A DNA stretch of 62,827 nt from Candidatus Helicobacter avicola. Lineage in GTDB: Bacteria; Campylobacterota; Campylobacteria; Campylobacterales; Helicobacteraceae. Shown piece after piece: positions 38,428-49,346 of this stretch. The stretch lies in NCBI GenBank assembly GCA_019112865.1, contig DXIN01000032.1, positions 1 through 62,827 on the forward strand, written 5' to 3'. The notes beneath the pieces were generated by a model. That model saw only the letters and a list, made by a program, of their open reading frames with translations. It made no database searches and was not told the DNA's origin. The translations under genes were made by a program, and so were the position numbers. Each line of letters starts with the position of its first letter. Positions within the stretch are counted from its first letter, which is position 1.

Positions 38428-39674
38428 TGCGTAAGCTTGTAGTGTTTTTGCTCCCTAAATATCTACGTTTTGATAAGACACAGCCATTTATTAGCATCAC
38501 AGCGATTTTAGCATTTTTGGGTGTGGGGATTGGCGTGATGGTGCTATGCGTAGCGATGGCGATTATGAATGGTATGACTAAGGAGTTTGAGCGCAAACTA
38601 TTTGTGATGAATTATCCGCTTAGCGTATATTCTATCACTTATCAGGGTGTTGATGAAGAGATTTTGCAAAGCTTGAAGGCACAATTTCCGCAGTTTGTCT
38701 TTAGTCCATATTTGCGATACAATGCCCTAAGTCGTGCAGGGAATGATATGAATGCAGCGGTTATGCTAGGTGTGGATATAGATTCAGAGTTGCAGCTTAA
38801 TGAAGTTGTGCGTAAGGTGTTTGTGAGAGAAGATGGCACGCTAGATTCTGCGCGTTTGCAGGATTTTAAATCCCAAGAATTTGCGGTGCTTGTGGGTAAG
38901 GAAGTGCAGACGCGATATTTTGTCGATGTGGGGGATAAGCTGGGGTTTTATTTCACGCGTGTAGAGCCAAGTGCGCTGGGATTAGCACCGGTGAGTAAAA
39001 GATTCGAAATAGCTGGGGTATTTGATTCAGGGCTTAGGGCGTATAACGAGGCTTATACTTACACACATTTAGGAGCGTTACAAAAGATTAGAAAGCTAGA
39101 TTCTGGCTTGTATGATGGGATTCATATTTTTAGTAAGAATCCATTTCAAGACATTGTGGCATTAAAGAGTTTTTTGCAAGAAACATTTCCTAACAGAGTA
39201 GGGGTGGAAGGCTGGTGGGAACAAAATGGTAATTTTTTCTCTGCAATGGAGCTTGAGAAACGCGCGCTCTTTATCGTGCTACTGCTTATTATCCTTATGG
39301 CAAGTTTAAATATTATTAGTTCCTTGCTTATGGTTGTGATGACTAGACGCAAAGAAATCGCGCTTATGCTCTCTTTAGGCGTGAGCAAAAAAGAGATTGA
39401 GCAGACATTTTTTTGGTTAGGAATGTTTGTGGGAGGGAGTGGGATTGTCTTTGGCGTGGTGCTGAATTTTATTGCGCTTTTTGTGTTGGATACCTTTCCG
39501 ATTATTTCATTGCCCGCTGATGTGTATGGCACGAGTAAATTACCCTTGGAGCTGTCTGTAGTAGATTTTGTCTTGACGATTGTGGGGGCAAGTGTGATTG
39601 TGTGCTTGTCTTCGTATTACCCTGCTCGTAAGGCTTCTAGGGTGCAAGCATTGAGTGTGTTGCGCAATGAGTAG
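38427..39674 (+). CDS. LolC/LolE-family lipoprotein-releasing permease
   Basis: The 415-residue FtsX-like permease has one N-terminal segment (about 20-45), a large periplasmic MacB-like domain, and three C-terminal segments with VVMTRRKEIALMLSLGVSKKEI. It extracts lipoproteins from the inner membrane together with LolD, which is not next to it. The ATG overlaps the secA stop (TAATG), so the two are translationally coupled. Confidence 0.85.
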   Translation: MRKLVVFLLPKYLRFDKTQPFISITAILAFLGVGIGVMVLCVAMAIMNGMTKEFERKLFVMNYPLSVYSITYQGVDEEILQSLKAQFPQFVFSPYLRYNALSRAGNDMNAAVMLGVDIDSELQLNEVVRKVFVREDGTLDSARLQDFKSQEFAVLVGKEVQTRYFVDVGDKLGFYFTRVEPSALGLAPVSKRFEIAGVFDSGLRAYNEAYTYTHLGALQKIRKLDSGLYDGIHIFSKNPFQDIVALKSFLQETFPNRVGVEGWWEQNGNFFSAMELEKRALFIVLLLIILMASLNIISSLLMVVMTRRKEIALMLSLGVSKKEIEQTFFWLGMFVGGSGIVFGVVLNFIALFVLDTFPIISLPADVYGTSKLPLELSVVDFVLTIVGASVIVCLSSYYPARKASRVQALSVLRNE

Positions 39675-39769
39675 CCTGTGAAAATACAAAAATTCAGTTT
39701 TTATTAAGTTTATAAGGATAGAATGGTAAAAACCTACTACTTTAGCTTGTTGCAGTAAAAGCAGTACAG

Positions 39770-39815
39770 AACTCCTTTTGGTGAGACAACTTTAAAGTGC
39801 AGGAAAAAAGGAGTT
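39770..39815 (+). promoter_or_regulatory. leader hairpin sequestering the RRM-gene ribosome binding site
   Basis: AACTCCTTTT (39770-39779) is the exact complement of AAAAGGAGTT (39806-39815), which is the ribosome binding site of the RNA-binding protein gene and ends one base before its ATG. The 26-nt loop contains CTTTAAAG. In the folded state the site is fully paired, which would block initiation until the stem opens. Confidence 0.65.
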
Positions 39816-40064
39816 ATGGTGAAAACAATTTATGTGGGCAATTTGGTGTATTCGGCAACTAGGGAAAGTGTGCAGGAGCTTTTTTCACAATTTGGTGAGG
39901 TCTTTTCCGTCAAGCTTATCAATGATAGAGAAAGTGGCAGACCTAAGGGTTTTGGGTTTGTAGAAATGGAAGATGATGCTGCCCTAAAGGCAATTGAAGC
40001 ACTTGATAATAAGGATTTTGAGGGACGAACCTTGCGTGTCAATGAGGCGCGTCCCAAAGCATAA
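39816..40064 (+). CDS. RRM-domain RNA-binding protein
   Basis: The 82-residue protein is a single RNA recognition motif: RNP2 is IYVGNL (4-9) and RNP1 is KGFGFVEM (about 45-52), with the aromatic positions intact. H. pylori has a close counterpart (HP0827). It starts at ATG 39816 or at the adjacent GTG 39819, which is better spaced from GGAG and would give MKTIYVGNL. The leader hairpin suggests translational control, possibly by the protein itself. Confidence 0.92.
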   Translation: MVKTIYVGNLVYSATRESVQELFSQFGEVFSVKLINDRESGRPKGFGFVEMEDDAALKAIEALDNKDFEGRTLRVNEARPKA

Positions 40065-40153
40065 GAAGCCTTTGAGTGAAGTGTCTGTGTATGGAGTTTT
40101 TAAGCAAAGTTAGATAAAATTTCTCATTCTCTAACGATTTTAGGTGTGGAGCT

Positions 40154-40783
40154 GTGGAAATGGAGCATATAAGCTATATTGATGTGTGTTTATTGGTCTT
40201 GGTTGTGCTTTTGGGTGCTAAGAGCATTTATCAAGGGTTTGTGCGGAGTTTTGGAAGCTTGGTAGGCTTGCTACTAGGAATCTTTTTGGCAGCGCGTCTC
40301 AATCTGCAGGCTGGTGAGATATTTGGGGCGTATGTTTATAATTTCTCCCCGCAAATCAATAAGATTTTGGCTTTTGTGATTGTGCTTAGTGTGGTGTGGC
40401 TTTTAGCAATTTTTGTGAGTGAGATTATCACGAGACGTTTGCACAATACAATCATTGAGCGGCTTGATAAATCATTGGGACTTATTTTTGGATTCTGTAA
40501 GTCTTTTGTGTTTGTGGCGATTATAGCATTTGGTGTGGCACAAATCTCATTTCTGGAGGGCTTTGCTCAAAAAATGGAAAAAGAGAGCTTCGTGTATCCC
40601 ATTATGAAGAGCTTTGCCATAACGATTATGAATCTTGAGGTTGTGAATGAGACGACAAAATCTCTAGGCGATATTACAAAACAAGCTGAATCTGGCATAG
40701 AAACAGCAAATACTTTACAAAATGGTTTGCAAAAAGGACAAGAAATATTGGGAAATATCCAATCATTAAAACCCAAAGAGTAA
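40154..40783 (+). CDS. CvpA family inner-membrane protein
   Basis: The 209-residue protein has four hydrophobic segments in the first 130 residues, including KSIYQGFVRSFGSLVGLLLGIFLA, and a hydrophilic Thr/Gln-rich tail, the layout of CvpA (colicin V production family). The precise role is unclear. The start may be GTG 40154 or ATG 40160. It is 24 bp upstream of lysS and likely co-transcribed. Confidence 0.8.
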   Translation: MEMEHISYIDVCLLVLVVLLGAKSIYQGFVRSFGSLVGLLLGIFLAARLNLQAGEIFGAYVYNFSPQINKILAFVIVLSVVWLLAIFVSEIITRRLHNTIIERLDKSLGLIFGFCKSFVFVAIIAFGVAQISFLEGFAQKMEKESFVYPIMKSFAITIMNLEVVNETTKSLGDITKQAESGIETANTLQNGLQKGQEILGNIQSLKPKE

Positions 40784-40810
40784 TAGTATAACGAGCTTGT
40801 AAGGAGAGTG

Positions 40811-42331
40811 ATGTTTTCGAATTTTTATATCCAACAACGACTAAAAAAATCTGCGCTTTTGCAGGAAATGGGAAGTAGTCCGTATAAGACAAATGTAAGA
40901 CGCACGATAAACAACAAGGATTTTTTGCAAAAATATGGTTTCTTATGTGAGAGAGAGCCAAATGCCAAAGATTCACAGAGTAGAGAAACAATCGTGGGGC
41001 GTGTGCGATTTATGCGTCTTATGGGCAAGGCATGTTTTATCAAGATTCAAGACCAGAGCGCGACACTACAGGCTTATGTGAGTAAAAATGAGCTAGGAGA
41101 ACGTTTTGAGGAAGTCAAGAAAATCCTTGAAGTTGGAGATATTGTAAGTGTGTGTGGCTTTGCCTTTGTTACCAAAACAGGGGAGCTTAGCATTCACGCG
41201 CTTGAGTTTGAAATTTTGAGTAAGGCAATCGTGCCCCTACCAGAGAAATTTCATGGATTGAGTGATGTGGAATTGCGTTATCGCCAACGTTATGTGGATT
41301 TGATTGTCAATGAAAATGTCCGCCAGACTTTTATTTTGCGTAGCAAGATCATCGCGTGTATCCGGGATTTTTTTGATTCTAAAGGATTTTTGGAGGTGGA
41401 GACACCTATGCTACACCCTATCCCCGGTGGTGCAAATGCTAAGCCTTTTATCACACATCACAACGCGTTGGGTGTGGAGCGGTATCTGCGTATCGCGCCA
41501 GAATTGTATCTCAAACGTCTTATTGTTGGTGGTTTTGAGGCAATTTATGAAATCAATCGTAATTTCCGAAACGAAGGTATAGATGCAACACACAATCCGG
41601 AATTTAGCAGTATTGAGTTTTACTGGGCATATCATACTTTTGAGGACCTTATGGTGCTAACCAAAGAGCTTTTTGCATTTTTATTCGAAAAGCTAGGACT
41701 AGACCAAAAGCTTTGCTGGGGGGAATATGAGATTGACTTTAGTCAGTGGCAAACTATCGGATATACAGAATCTTTAAGCCAAATTGGAGGGATAGATTCT
41801 CTAATTGTCTCTGATAGCAAGAAATTGGAGGAATTTTTGTGTGCAAATGGCATGAAACTCCAACCACAGCTAAGTTATGGCAAACTTCTTGATGAGGCAT
41901 TTAGTGAGTTTGTAGAGCCAAAACTCATCAATCCGACTTTTATCACGCGCTATCCTGTGGAGCTTAGCCCATTGGCGCGTAGGAGTGAGACAGAAAATGA
42001 TATAGCTGAACGTTTTGAGCTTTTTATCGGAGGTAAGGAAATCGCTAATGGCTTTAACGAACTTAATGATCCGATTGATCAAAAAGAACGTTTTGAGGAA
42101 CAAGTGCGCCAAAAAGATGCGGGAGATGAAGAAGCGCAGTATATGGACGAAGATTTTGTGTGGGCATTGGGCTATGGTATGCCTCCCACTGCGGGTGAGG
42201 GTATAGGAATCGATCGCTTGGTAATGTTACTTACTAACCAAAGAAGTATTAAAGATGTGATTTTGTTCCCTGCACTTAAGCCTTCTAAGATAAATTATGA
42301 TATACTACTAGAGGAAGGGGAAGATTCTTGA
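40811..42331 (+). CDS. lysS: lysyl-tRNA synthetase, class II
   Basis: This 506-residue class II synthetase has an N-terminal OB-fold anticodon domain (about 60-150), motif 1 near [11 protein letters not shown], motif 2 [10 protein letters not shown] and motif 3 [12 protein letters not shown]. The ATG at 40811 follows AAGGAG; the in-frame GTG at 40808 is too close. glyA begins 13 bp downstream. Confidence 0.96.
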   Translation: MFSNFYIQQRLKKSALLQEMGSSPYKTNVRRTINNKDFLQKYGFLCEREPNAKDSQSRETIVGRVRFMRLMGKACFIKIQDQSATLQAYVSKNELGERFEEVKKILEVGDIVSVCGFAFVTKTGELSIHALEFEILSKAIVPLPEKFHGLSDVELRYRQRYVDLIVNENVRQTFILRSKIIACIRDFFDSKGFLEVETPMLHPIPGGANAKPFITHHNALGVERYLRIAPELYLKRLIVGGFEAIYEINRNFRNEGIDATHNPEFSSIEFYWAYHTFEDLMVLTKELFAFLFEKLGLDQKLCWGEYEIDFSQWQTIGYTESLSQIGGIDSLIVSDSKKLEEFLCANGMKLQPQLSYGKLLDEAFSEFVEPKLINPTFITRYPVELSPLARRSETENDIAERFELFIGGKEIANGFNELNDPIDQKERFEEQVRQKDAGDEEAQYMDEDFVWALGYGMPPTAGEGIGIDRLVMLLTNQRSIKDVILFPALKPSKINYDILLEEGEDS

Positions 42332-42344
42332 TATGGAGAATGCG

Positions 42345-43592
42345 ATGAGCTATGATTTAGAGAGAGATTCGGAGTTGTTTGCGCTTATTAACGAGGAATT
42401 GGCGCGCCAAAATACGCATTTGGAGATGATAGCAAGTGAGAACTTTACTTTTCCAAGTGTGATGGAAGCTATGGGAAGTGTCCTCACTAATAAATACGCC
42501 GAGGGTTATCCCGGAAAGCGATATTATGGTGGGTGTGAGTTTGTCGATAAGATAGAGAATCTAGCGATTGAAAGGGCTAAAAAACTCTTTGGTTGTGCAT
42601 ATGTCAATGTGCAGCCTCACTCTGGATCGCAGGCAAATGGTGCGGTGTATGCGGCGCTACTCAAGCCTTATGATAAAATTTTGGGTATGGATTTGAGTCA
42701 TGGTGGGCATCTCACTCATGGTGCAAAGGTGAGTGTGAGTGGGCAGCTGTATCAGAGCTTTTTTTATGGTGTGGAGCTTGATGGGTATATTGATTACGAC
42801 AAAGTTGCGGAGTATGCCAAAGTCGTGCAACCTAAAATGATTGTATGTGGATTTTCTGCTTACACGAGGGAGTTAGACTTTAAGCGATTTAGAGAGATTG
42901 CAGATAGCGTGGGAGCGATTCTTATGGGTGATATTGCCCATGTGGCAGGTCTAGTCGTGGCAGGAGAGTATCCCAATCCATTCCCACATTGCCATATCGT
43001 TACGACTACCACACACAAGACTTTGCGAGGTCCAAGAGGCGGTATGATTATGACAAACGATGAGGAATTAGCTCAAAAAATCAACAAGGCAGTATTCCCT
43101 GCGTTGCAAGGCGGTCCGCTTATGCATGTGATTGCAGGAAAGGCTGCAGGATTTTTAGAGAATCTAAAGCCTGAATGGAAAGATTATGCCAAGCAAGTGA
43201 AGCTCAATATCAAAACCTTGGCACAGGTTCTGGTAGAACGTGGTTATAAGCTTGTCAGCGGTGGGAGTGATAATCACCTTATCTTGATGAGCTTTCTTGA
43301 CAAGGATTTTAGCGGCAAAGATGCGGATTTGGCGTTGGGCAATGCGGGTATCACGGTCAATAAAAATACCGTGCCCGGCGAGAAACGCTCGCCATTTGTA
43401 ACAAGTGGTGTGCGTATAGGCTCGCCAGCATTGACTGCAAGAGGTATGAAAGAAAAAGAATTTGTGTATATTGGGACAAAAATCGCTGATATTTTAGATG
43501 ATATTTCTAATACCTCCTTACAATCTAAAATTTTCGAGGAAATTAAGGAATTTAGCAAGGATTTTATCATTTATGACAAGGCTATTTTTTAG
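42345..43592 (+). CDS. glyA: serine hydroxymethyltransferase GlyA
   Basis: The 415-residue PLP enzyme interconverts serine and glycine with tetrahydrofolate. Landmarks are [26 protein letters not shown], the PLP lysine in [14 protein letters not shown] and the C-terminal [17 protein letters not shown] prefer the ATG at 42345 (GGAG six bases upstream, [12 protein letters not shown]) to the ATG at 42333. Confidence 0.95.
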   Translation: MSYDLERDSELFALINEELARQNTHLEMIASENFTFPSVMEAMGSVLTNKYAEGYPGKRYYGGCEFVDKIENLAIERAKKLFGCAYVNVQPHSGSQANGAVYAALLKPYDKILGMDLSHGGHLTHGAKVSVSGQLYQSFFYGVELDGYIDYDKVAEYAKVVQPKMIVCGFSAYTRELDFKRFREIADSVGAILMGDIAHVAGLVVAGEYPNPFPHCHIVTTTTHKTLRGPRGGMIMTNDEELAQKINKAVFPALQGGPLMHVIAGKAAGFLENLKPEWKDYAKQVKLNIKTLAQVLVERGYKLVSGGSDNHLILMSFLDKDFSGKDADLALGNAGITVNKNTVPGEKRSPFVTSGVRIGSPALTARGMKEKEFVYIGTKIADILDDISNTSLQSKIFEEIKEFSKDFIIYDKAIF

Positions 43593-43627
43593 AGTTTGTG
43601 GGACACAAATAAATTAAGGCAAAAACA

Positions 43628-44170
43628 ATGACAGAAATGGATCTGAAACTTATCAAGATGGATACCTCGCATTACTACCAGAAGCAAACTGGTATAGGGC
43701 AAAAGGTGATCCATTCTGGGAGAATTTTATACGATAAATTTCAAAGAGTGGATTCTATGTTGAGCTCCACGATTATACGCAAGCATTGGAACAAAGAAAT
43801 TACCATCGCCCATTCTTTGATTCTTAAAGACAAAAAAGTCGAAAACATTGTTTTTGATTACAATGGGCGAAACACGGATAGATTCTATCACAGGGCACAA
43901 TTACTTTTGAGAGATGAGGGGTTTATCAATTTTACAGCCTACACGACAAAAACTCCCGGGCATTTGCATTTGTATATCCACAAAGGACACACAGAGCTTG
44001 GAGAAGGCAAGAGGTTGGCACGCACGCTTTCTATGAAGCTCTCTCAAGTTTGTCCAGTTGAATGGCGTGTGTTTCCAAGTGATGATCTGCCACCAAATTT
44101 CAATATCCTTGTGGTGCCTTATGGGATTTTTGCTAAAGAACGTGGGGCTTCTTGGTCCAAGTATATGTGA
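43628..44170 (+). CDS. DUF1882 family protein
   Basis: The 180-residue soluble protein of a family (DUF1882) is known mainly from Helicobacter and Campylobacter. Conserved-looking features are the N-terminal [26 protein letters not shown] and the [21 protein letters not shown] block, rich in His and aromatic residues. Function is unknown. It lies between glyA and the SPOR protein, probably in the same transcript. Confidence 0.8.
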   Translation: MTEMDLKLIKMDTSHYYQKQTGIGQKVIHSGRILYDKFQRVDSMLSSTIIRKHWNKEITIAHSLILKDKKVENIVFDYNGRNTDRFYHRAQLLLRDEGFINFTAYTTKTPGHLHLYIHKGHTELGEGKRLARTLSMKLSQVCPVEWRVFPSDDLPPNFNILVVPYGIFAKERGASWSKYM

Positions 44171-44187
44171 TTGCAAAAGGAGATGTT

Positions 44188-45147
44188 ATGGAAGACAAAA
44201 GAGAATTTAATGATATTTTGATTGACGATAGGGCGCAATACCAAAATCGTAGCAAGAAAATAATGCTTCTCGTAGTCGCAGCAGCAGTGCTTTTGATTAT
44301 ATTGCTTGTTTCTGCAATTGCTATGAGTGGCACTGATGAAAAATCACAGAGTCAGCAAGTCGCTCAAGAAAATGGGTTGCAACCACAAGGGCAGACAAGT
44401 GAAAATGCCACAGAGGTGCCAAATGTAGAGTTTGAGCCAGTGCAGACAGCCGATGCAACGGCAAATGATAGGTTTGAGCAAATTGTCAAGCAGATTCAAG
44501 ATAGACATACTCCACAAAATACACAAAATACAGAGGTTAAGCCAGAATCTACACCAACTCCCGCACCTATCTTAGAGACAGCCTCTCAAAACACGACTAG
44601 CACACCTGTGGTAGCCCAGCCCACACAACCTACCCAGCCACAAGCCACATCTAAACCCACTCCAGCAGCCCAACCAACCCAGCCCACTCAACCAAGACAA
44701 ACTCAAGCTCCCAAGCCAGAATCTACACCAACTCCCACGACACCGCAACCACAGAGACCACAAGCCACACCCAAACCTACTCAAACCTCGCAGCCCACTC
44801 CAGTAGCCCAGCCCACACAACCAACCCAGCCAGAGAGACAACCTCAAATAGCACAGAATACTCAACCAGCTCCCACCACACAACCGCGCGGACAATCTAG
44901 TATTGATAAAAGCAAAAATGGGCAGGTAGCGCAAAAAGGACATTATATACAGGTAGGGTCTTTTGAAAATACACCAAACAAGGAATTTCTCAATAAACTC
45001 AATAATTATAGCTATCGTGTTTATGGCGCGCAAAATAGCACAAAATATCTTATTGGACCTTATGATTCTCGCACAGATGCAAACCGCGATATGCTCAAAG
45101 TCAAAACAGATATGGGGGATCAAGTTTTTTATTATGAAGTGAAGTAA
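44188..45147 (+). CDS. SPOR-domain membrane protein with Pro/Gln/Thr-rich linker
   Basis: The 319-residue protein has a cytoplasmic N-terminus of about 28 residues, one membrane segment (about 29-50), a long periplasmic linker (about 110-255) dominated by PTQPTQP-like repeats, and a C-terminal SPOR domain (GHYIQVGSFENTPN to the end). SPOR domains bind denuded septal peptidoglycan, so a role at the division site is likely. ATG 44188 follows AAAGGAG; an upstream start would overlap the DUF1882 gene. Confidence 0.85.
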   Translation: MEDKREFNDILIDDRAQYQNRSKKIMLLVVAAAVLLIILLVSAIAMSGTDEKSQSQQVAQENGLQPQGQTSENATEVPNVEFEPVQTADATANDRFEQIVKQIQDRHTPQNTQNTEVKPESTPTPAPILETASQNTTSTPVVAQPTQPTQPQATSKPTPAAQPTQPTQPRQTQAPKPESTPTPTTPQPQRPQATPKPTQTSQPTPVAQPTQPTQPERQPQIAQNTQPAPTTQPRGQSSIDKSKNGQVAQKGHYIQVGSFENTPNKEFLNKLNNYSYRVYGAQNSTKYLIGPYDSRTDANRDMLKVKTDMGDQVFYYEVK

Positions 45148-45156
45148 TACATCACA

Positions 45157-46083
45157 ATGAGTTCTTTTGTTTTGATTGGAGCGGCGGGGTTTGTCGCTCC
45201 TAGACATTTACGCGCTATTAGAGATACACACAATTCCTTGTATGCAGCTATTGATGTGAATGATTGTGTAGGAGTTTTGGATAGCTATTTTCCTGACGCG
45301 CGGTTTTTTCTTTCCCTGCAATCTTTTCAAGCTCACAAACCGACACAACCTCTTGAGTATATGAGTATCTGCACGCCTAACTTTTGCCACAAACAGCATA
45401 TAGAGTTTGCACTCACGCACGGTATGCACGCTATTTGCGAAAAACCTATTGTGCTACACACCGCGCAAGCTCAAGAGCTTATCGCATTAGAACACAATAG
45501 TGGCAAAAGTATTAGCACGATTTTACAACTTCGCCTCCACCCAAACATTATCGCACTAAAAGAACGGGTATGTGCGCGCCTCCGCACTAATCCCACGCAT
45601 ATTTTTGAGGTGGATTTGAGCTATATGAGCGCACGAGGGCAGTGGTATTTTCTCTCGTGGAAAGGCGATGAGGGCAAAAGTGGTGGGTTGGCGTGCAATA
45701 TCGGAATACATTTGTTTGATATGCTATGTTTTTTGTTTGGAGAATATCAAGAAATTATCGTGCATTACAAATCCCCTAGCACAATTTGTGGTTTTTTGAC
45801 ACTCAAAAATGCTCGCGTGCGCTGGTTTTTGTCTATTGATAGAGCGTTACTTCCGGATTCTAGGCAAAACACATATCGTCATATGCGTGTCGATGAGGAA
45901 GAAGTGGAATTTACACAGGGTTTTGAGGACTTACACACCAAAAGCTATGAGGAGATTCTCTCTCATAGAGGCTTTGGGCTTAAGAGTGCGTTGCCAAGCT
46001 TAGAGGTTATCGAACGTATAGGACAACTCACTCCCATAGGATTAAAAGGTGAATATCACCCTTTAGCAAAGGCATTGGTGTGA
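45157..46083 (+). CDS. Gfo/Idh/MocA oxidoreductase (WlbA/WbpB-like)
   Basis: The 308-residue protein has an N-terminal NAD-binding fold ([16 protein letters not shown]), [10 protein letters not shown] and the ICEKPIVL motif with the catalytic Lys. It resembles the UDP-GlcNAc-uronate 3-dehydrogenases WlbA/WbpB, a step toward UDP-di-N-acetylated uronic acids in surface polysaccharides. The two following genes encode other steps of the same pathway and overlap it. It lies 9 bp after the SPOR gene. Confidence 0.82.
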   Translation: MSSFVLIGAAGFVAPRHLRAIRDTHNSLYAAIDVNDCVGVLDSYFPDARFFLSLQSFQAHKPTQPLEYMSICTPNFCHKQHIEFALTHGMHAICEKPIVLHTAQAQELIALEHNSGKSISTILQLRLHPNIIALKERVCARLRTNPTHIFEVDLSYMSARGQWYFLSWKGDEGKSGGLACNIGIHLFDMLCFLFGEYQEIIVHYKSPSTICGFLTLKNARVRWFLSIDRALLPDSRQNTYRHMRVDEEEVEFTQGFEDLHTKSYEEILSHRGFGLKSALPSLEVIERIGQLTPIGLKGEYHPLAKALV

Positions 46084-46655
46084 AAGAGTATTTCGCGCAC
46101 GCAAGCAGTGTGATTGATGAGGGTGCAAGCATCGGCAGAGATTCTAAGATTTGGCATTTTTGTCATATCTTTGGCTCAAGCGTGATTGGTGCGAATTGTT
46201 CCATAGGGCAAAATTGTATGATAGCCCAAAATGTGCATATAGGCAATAATGTCAGAATCCAAAACAATGTCAGTGTTGTAGAAGGTGTGAGGATTGATGA
46301 TGATGTGTTTATCGCGCCTAGCGTGGTTTTTACAAATATTAAGACTCCTCGTGCCTTTATCTCGCGCAAAGGTGAGTATCAGCCCACATTGCTTGAGAGA
46401 GGCTGCTCAATTGGAGCAAATGCTACAATCATCTGTGGCAACACCATAGGTGCATACGCACTCATAGGAGCAGGTGCGGTGGTGAGTAATGATGTGCCAC
46501 CACACGCACTTGTTGTGGGTAACCCCGCGCGACTTGTTGGCTGGGTGGATAAGGCTGGAGTGAAAATGGAGTTTGTCCATAATCGTGCATATGATAGTTT
46601 GGATTCTAGCGTGTATGAATTACGCAATGGGAAGGTGGTGCAGATTGAAACATAA
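46080..46655 (+). CDS. left-handed beta-helix N-acetyltransferase (WlbB/WbpD-like)
   Basis: The 191-residue protein is built of hexapeptide repeats ([20 protein letters not shown] onward) and ends with [10 protein letters not shown]. It resembles WlbB/WbpD, which acetylate the 3-amino group of UDP-2-acetamido-3-amino-glucuronate. The GTG start at 46080 overlaps the stop of the dehydrogenase gene by 4 nt. The aminotransferase that should make its substrate (WbpE/WlbC type) is not in the cluster. Confidence 0.85.
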   Translation: MKEYFAHASSVIDEGASIGRDSKIWHFCHIFGSSVIGANCSIGQNCMIAQNVHIGNNVRIQNNVSVVEGVRIDDDVFIAPSVVFTNIKTPRAFISRKGEYQPTLLERGCSIGANATIICGNTIGAYALIGAGAVVSNDVPPHALVVGNPARLVGWVDKAGVKMEFVHNRAYDSLDSSVYELRNGKVVQIET

Positions 46656-47901
46656 CTTATGCTGTGATAGCACAATTGCTGTGGTTGGACTAGGTTATGT
46701 GGGTGCGCCTTTGGCACTTGCATTAGCCGAGTATTTTACAATCATCGGATTTGATACAAATCCCAAGCGCATACAAGAACTTCAAGATGGTTTTGACACA
46801 CATACACAAGAATCTTTTGTCCCACCAAAATCCCTGCGATATACTAATGTGTGTGAGGATCTCGCAGATGCCACGATATTTATCATCGCTGTGCCTACAC
46901 CTATTTTCGCAGATAAAACTCCTGATCTTAGCCACCTGCACAAAGCTTCGCAAATCGTAGGTAGTGTGCTTAAAAAAGATAATATTGTCGTGTATGAATC
47001 TACCACATATCCCTTTTGCACGCGAAAATATTGTGCCAAGATTTTGCAAAAAGCCTCTGGCTTGGTGCTGGATAAAGATTTTTTTGTCGGCTACTCTCCG
47101 GAACGCATTAATCCAGGAGATAGTCTCCATACCTTGCGCACCATTACCAAAATCATCGCTGCAAGCACACCCCAAGCAAGAGAGAGAATGCAGGCAGTGT
47201 ATGAGAAAGTGGTAGATTCTCTGTATCTTGCGCCAAGTATTGAAGTAGCCGAGATGGCAAAACTCATAGAAAACGCCCAACGCGACCTCAATATCGCATT
47301 TGTGAATGAAGTGGCGATGATGTGTGATAGATTGGGCTTAAGTGCGAGTGAAGTATTGCAAGCGGCTAAAAGTAAGTGGAATTTTTTGCCATTTAGTCCT
47401 GGGCTTGTAGGAGGGCATTGTATCAGTGTCGATCCCTACTATCTCTCCTATATTTTAGAGATGTGTGCGTATAAGCCAAAAGTTTTAAGTATGGGGCGAC
47501 TTGTCAATGAGCAAATGCCCGCATTTCTCGCACACAAGGTTTATACACTCGCATTAGACTCTGGGTTGGTGGCACACAAAAGTAGAGTGCTACTCTTAGG
47601 CTTGTCGTTTAAGGAAAATTGTCGTGATATGCGAAATTCCAAGATTCCAATTTTGCGCAAGAAGCTCAAAAAGCGAGGTTTTAGGGTAAAGGTGTATGAT
47701 CCGCTCATTGATAGAAAGGAAGCAAAGCAAATGTTTGGTTTCAATCCTCTCAAATCCTTAAAAAATAAGAAATTTGACATCATTGTCTTGCTCAATGCCC
47801 ACAAGGAGTTTTTGAATCTCAACCTGCGTGAGTATGTCAATCCTGTGCATATTGTCTTTGATATGAAAAACGCTCTGTCTTACGCCACCCACAGACTATA
47901 A
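46645..47901 (+). CDS. UDP-sugar 6-dehydrogenase (WbpA/VipA family)
   Basis: The 418-residue protein has the NAD motif [12 protein letters not shown], the catalytic-Cys region ([15 protein letters not shown]) and the C-terminal UDP-binding domain ([18 protein letters not shown]). The family oxidises UDP-GlcNAc or UDP-ManNAc to the uronic acid. I suggest the TTG at 46645 (AAGG upstream, [15 protein letters not shown]), which overlaps the acetyltransferase stop; ATG 46627 is an alternative. Its end overlaps convergent comEC by 22 bp. Confidence 0.85.
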   Translation: MKHNLCCDSTIAVVGLGYVGAPLALALAEYFTIIGFDTNPKRIQELQDGFDTHTQESFVPPKSLRYTNVCEDLADATIFIIAVPTPIFADKTPDLSHLHKASQIVGSVLKKDNIVVYESTTYPFCTRKYCAKILQKASGLVLDKDFFVGYSPERINPGDSLHTLRTITKIIAASTPQARERMQAVYEKVVDSLYLAPSIEVAEMAKLIENAQRDLNIAFVNEVAMMCDRLGLSASEVLQAAKSKWNFLPFSPGLVGGHCISVDPYYLSYILEMCAYKPKVLSMGRLVNEQMPAFLAHKVYTLALDSGLVAHKSRVLLLGLSFKENCRDMRNSKIPILRKKLKKRGFRVKVYDPLIDRKEAKQMFGFNPLKSLKNKKFDIIVLLNAHKEFLNLNLREYVNPVHIVFDMKNALSYATHRL

Positions 47902-49205
47902 TACAAATATCCCCAAAACCCAAAGCTAAGAAACAAAGAAGCAATATAGGCGGTGATGTATCGCATAGCAAGGAGCGAGAGTGTGAGATAACTCACAAAA
48001 AGCCATATGGGCGCAAAAACCTCGATAGAATCTAGATTCAAACTAAAGAGCATATGCAAAGGCACATCAAAGATTCCACCAAATCCGAGCAAATGTGCTA
48101 CCACACTCGCAGGAAAAAAGATTGTAAAAACAAGTGTGAGTGGGATAGAAATAATGGTATAAAGACTAAAATACGGGAAGAAAAAATGCACCAAAATGAG
48201 CATATTGGCAAAAATTATGATGTTAAACATTATGGGAAAAAGCACAAATTTAAATACAAGAGAGCGTGAGGAGAATGTAAAATAGTGCAAAAACAAATAG
48301 ATATAAAATACCCCAAAAAATGAAAGAAAAAACCCAATACTAAAAAGCAGACGCGGAAAAAAACTGATACATAAAATCCCCACCATAAACAAAAAACTAA
48401 AATGCAAAATTTTTATTCCCTGATAGACCATCACAAATCCAACACACGCCATAACCCACGCACGCAAAAATGATGGCGAAAAACTAAGTAGCACAAGGTA
48501 GCCAAAAAGCACAACAATCGTGATAAAGCCGATGTCAAAAAAGCTATTGCGATAGGGGAAAAATCGATGCACGCGTTTGTAGATAAATCCAAGGCTAAAT
48601 CCCAATACAAGAGAGAGAATCCCTAGGTGAAAGCCGCTGATGGCGATAAGATGGGCGATGCCAAGAGTGTTGCTAATATCACGCAATTCCTTTGGCAAAA
48701 AATCAGCGATATAAAGGGTCTTGTAAAACGCCCCAAGCAGTGAATCTGTGTGCTGTGAATCTATAAATGTGCGCAAGGAGTTGCGATAATCGCGTGTGGA
48801 TTCTAAAGAGAGGCTAAAGCTTGTGATAAGGCAGGATTGGAGGTATTGCCAAAAACTGCATTTGGCACTTTTGCCGTAGATTCTGACATAGGTGTGCAAA
48901 AGGTTTTTAATATCTTCTTTGGAAGTGGTGTAAAAAATCTCTCCAGATTCTGTGCGCACCTTGAGCACTTCATAGGGCTGGTTGGTTTTGGGAGAAGTTT
49001 TGGTGTATTGCGCGATGACTTGCCCATGTATGATAATGGGCGTATCAGAATCTAGCGCACGATAGTGGGAATACTCAAGTGCGAGATTGCCCAAAAATAC
49101 AATGAGACAAAGCGCGAGGAATAGTAGCCATTGTGCTTTGGTATGGAGTATGGCAATGGGGGAGAGTGCGTGGGGATTGGAGCTATGTGTGCTATGTCTG
49201 TGCAA
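47880..49205 (-). CDS. comEC: ComEC/Rec2-family DNA-uptake channel
   Basis: The 441-residue polytopic membrane protein has two N-terminal segments, a periplasmic domain with cysteines (SAKCSFWQYLQSC) and the competence domain with GIAHLIAISGFHLGI. It lacks the C-terminal metallo-beta-lactamase domain of Bacillus ComEC, as does the H. pylori protein of similar length. It moves single-stranded DNA across the inner membrane, so the organism is probably naturally transformable. Confidence 0.85.
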   Translation of the reverse strand: MHRHSTHSSNPHALSPIAILHTKAQWLLFLALCLIVFLGNLALEYSHYRALDSDTPIIIHGQVIAQYTKTSPKTNQPYEVLKVRTESGEIFYTTSKEDIKNLLHTYVRIYGKSAKCSFWQYLQSCLITSFSLSLESTRDYRNSLRTFIDSQHTDSLLGAFYKTLYIADFLPKELRDISNTLGIAHLIAISGFHLGILSLVLGFSLGFIYKRVHRFFPYRNSFFDIGFITIVVLFGYLVLLSFSPSFLRAWVMACVGFVMVYQGIKILHFSFLFMVGILCISFFPRLLFSIGFFLSFFGVFYIYLFLHYFTFSSRSLVFKFVLFPIMFNIIIFANMLILVHFFFPYFSLYTIISIPLTLVFTIFFPASVVAHLLGFGGIFDVPLHMLFSLNLDSIEVFAPIWLFVSYLTLSLLAMRYITAYIASLFLSFGFWGYLYYSLWVA

Positions 49206-49346
49206 AAAAAAGCCTTTTTGGTGGCATTATAGCCTAAAGTGCGGATTTTTGCTAGCTTTTGGTAAATCTAAAATCTCGCACGCAAGCAAGAGTAGGGCTT
49301 GTGCCTAGATTCTGCTCACTTGCGCTAGCAAGATATATGAGGGGAT

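Noticed and set aside
44572..45207. Long minus-strand open frame opposite the SPOR gene
   Set aside because: It is the mirror of the Pro/Gln/Thr-rich linker (Gly/Leu/Trp-rich translation) without start signals.
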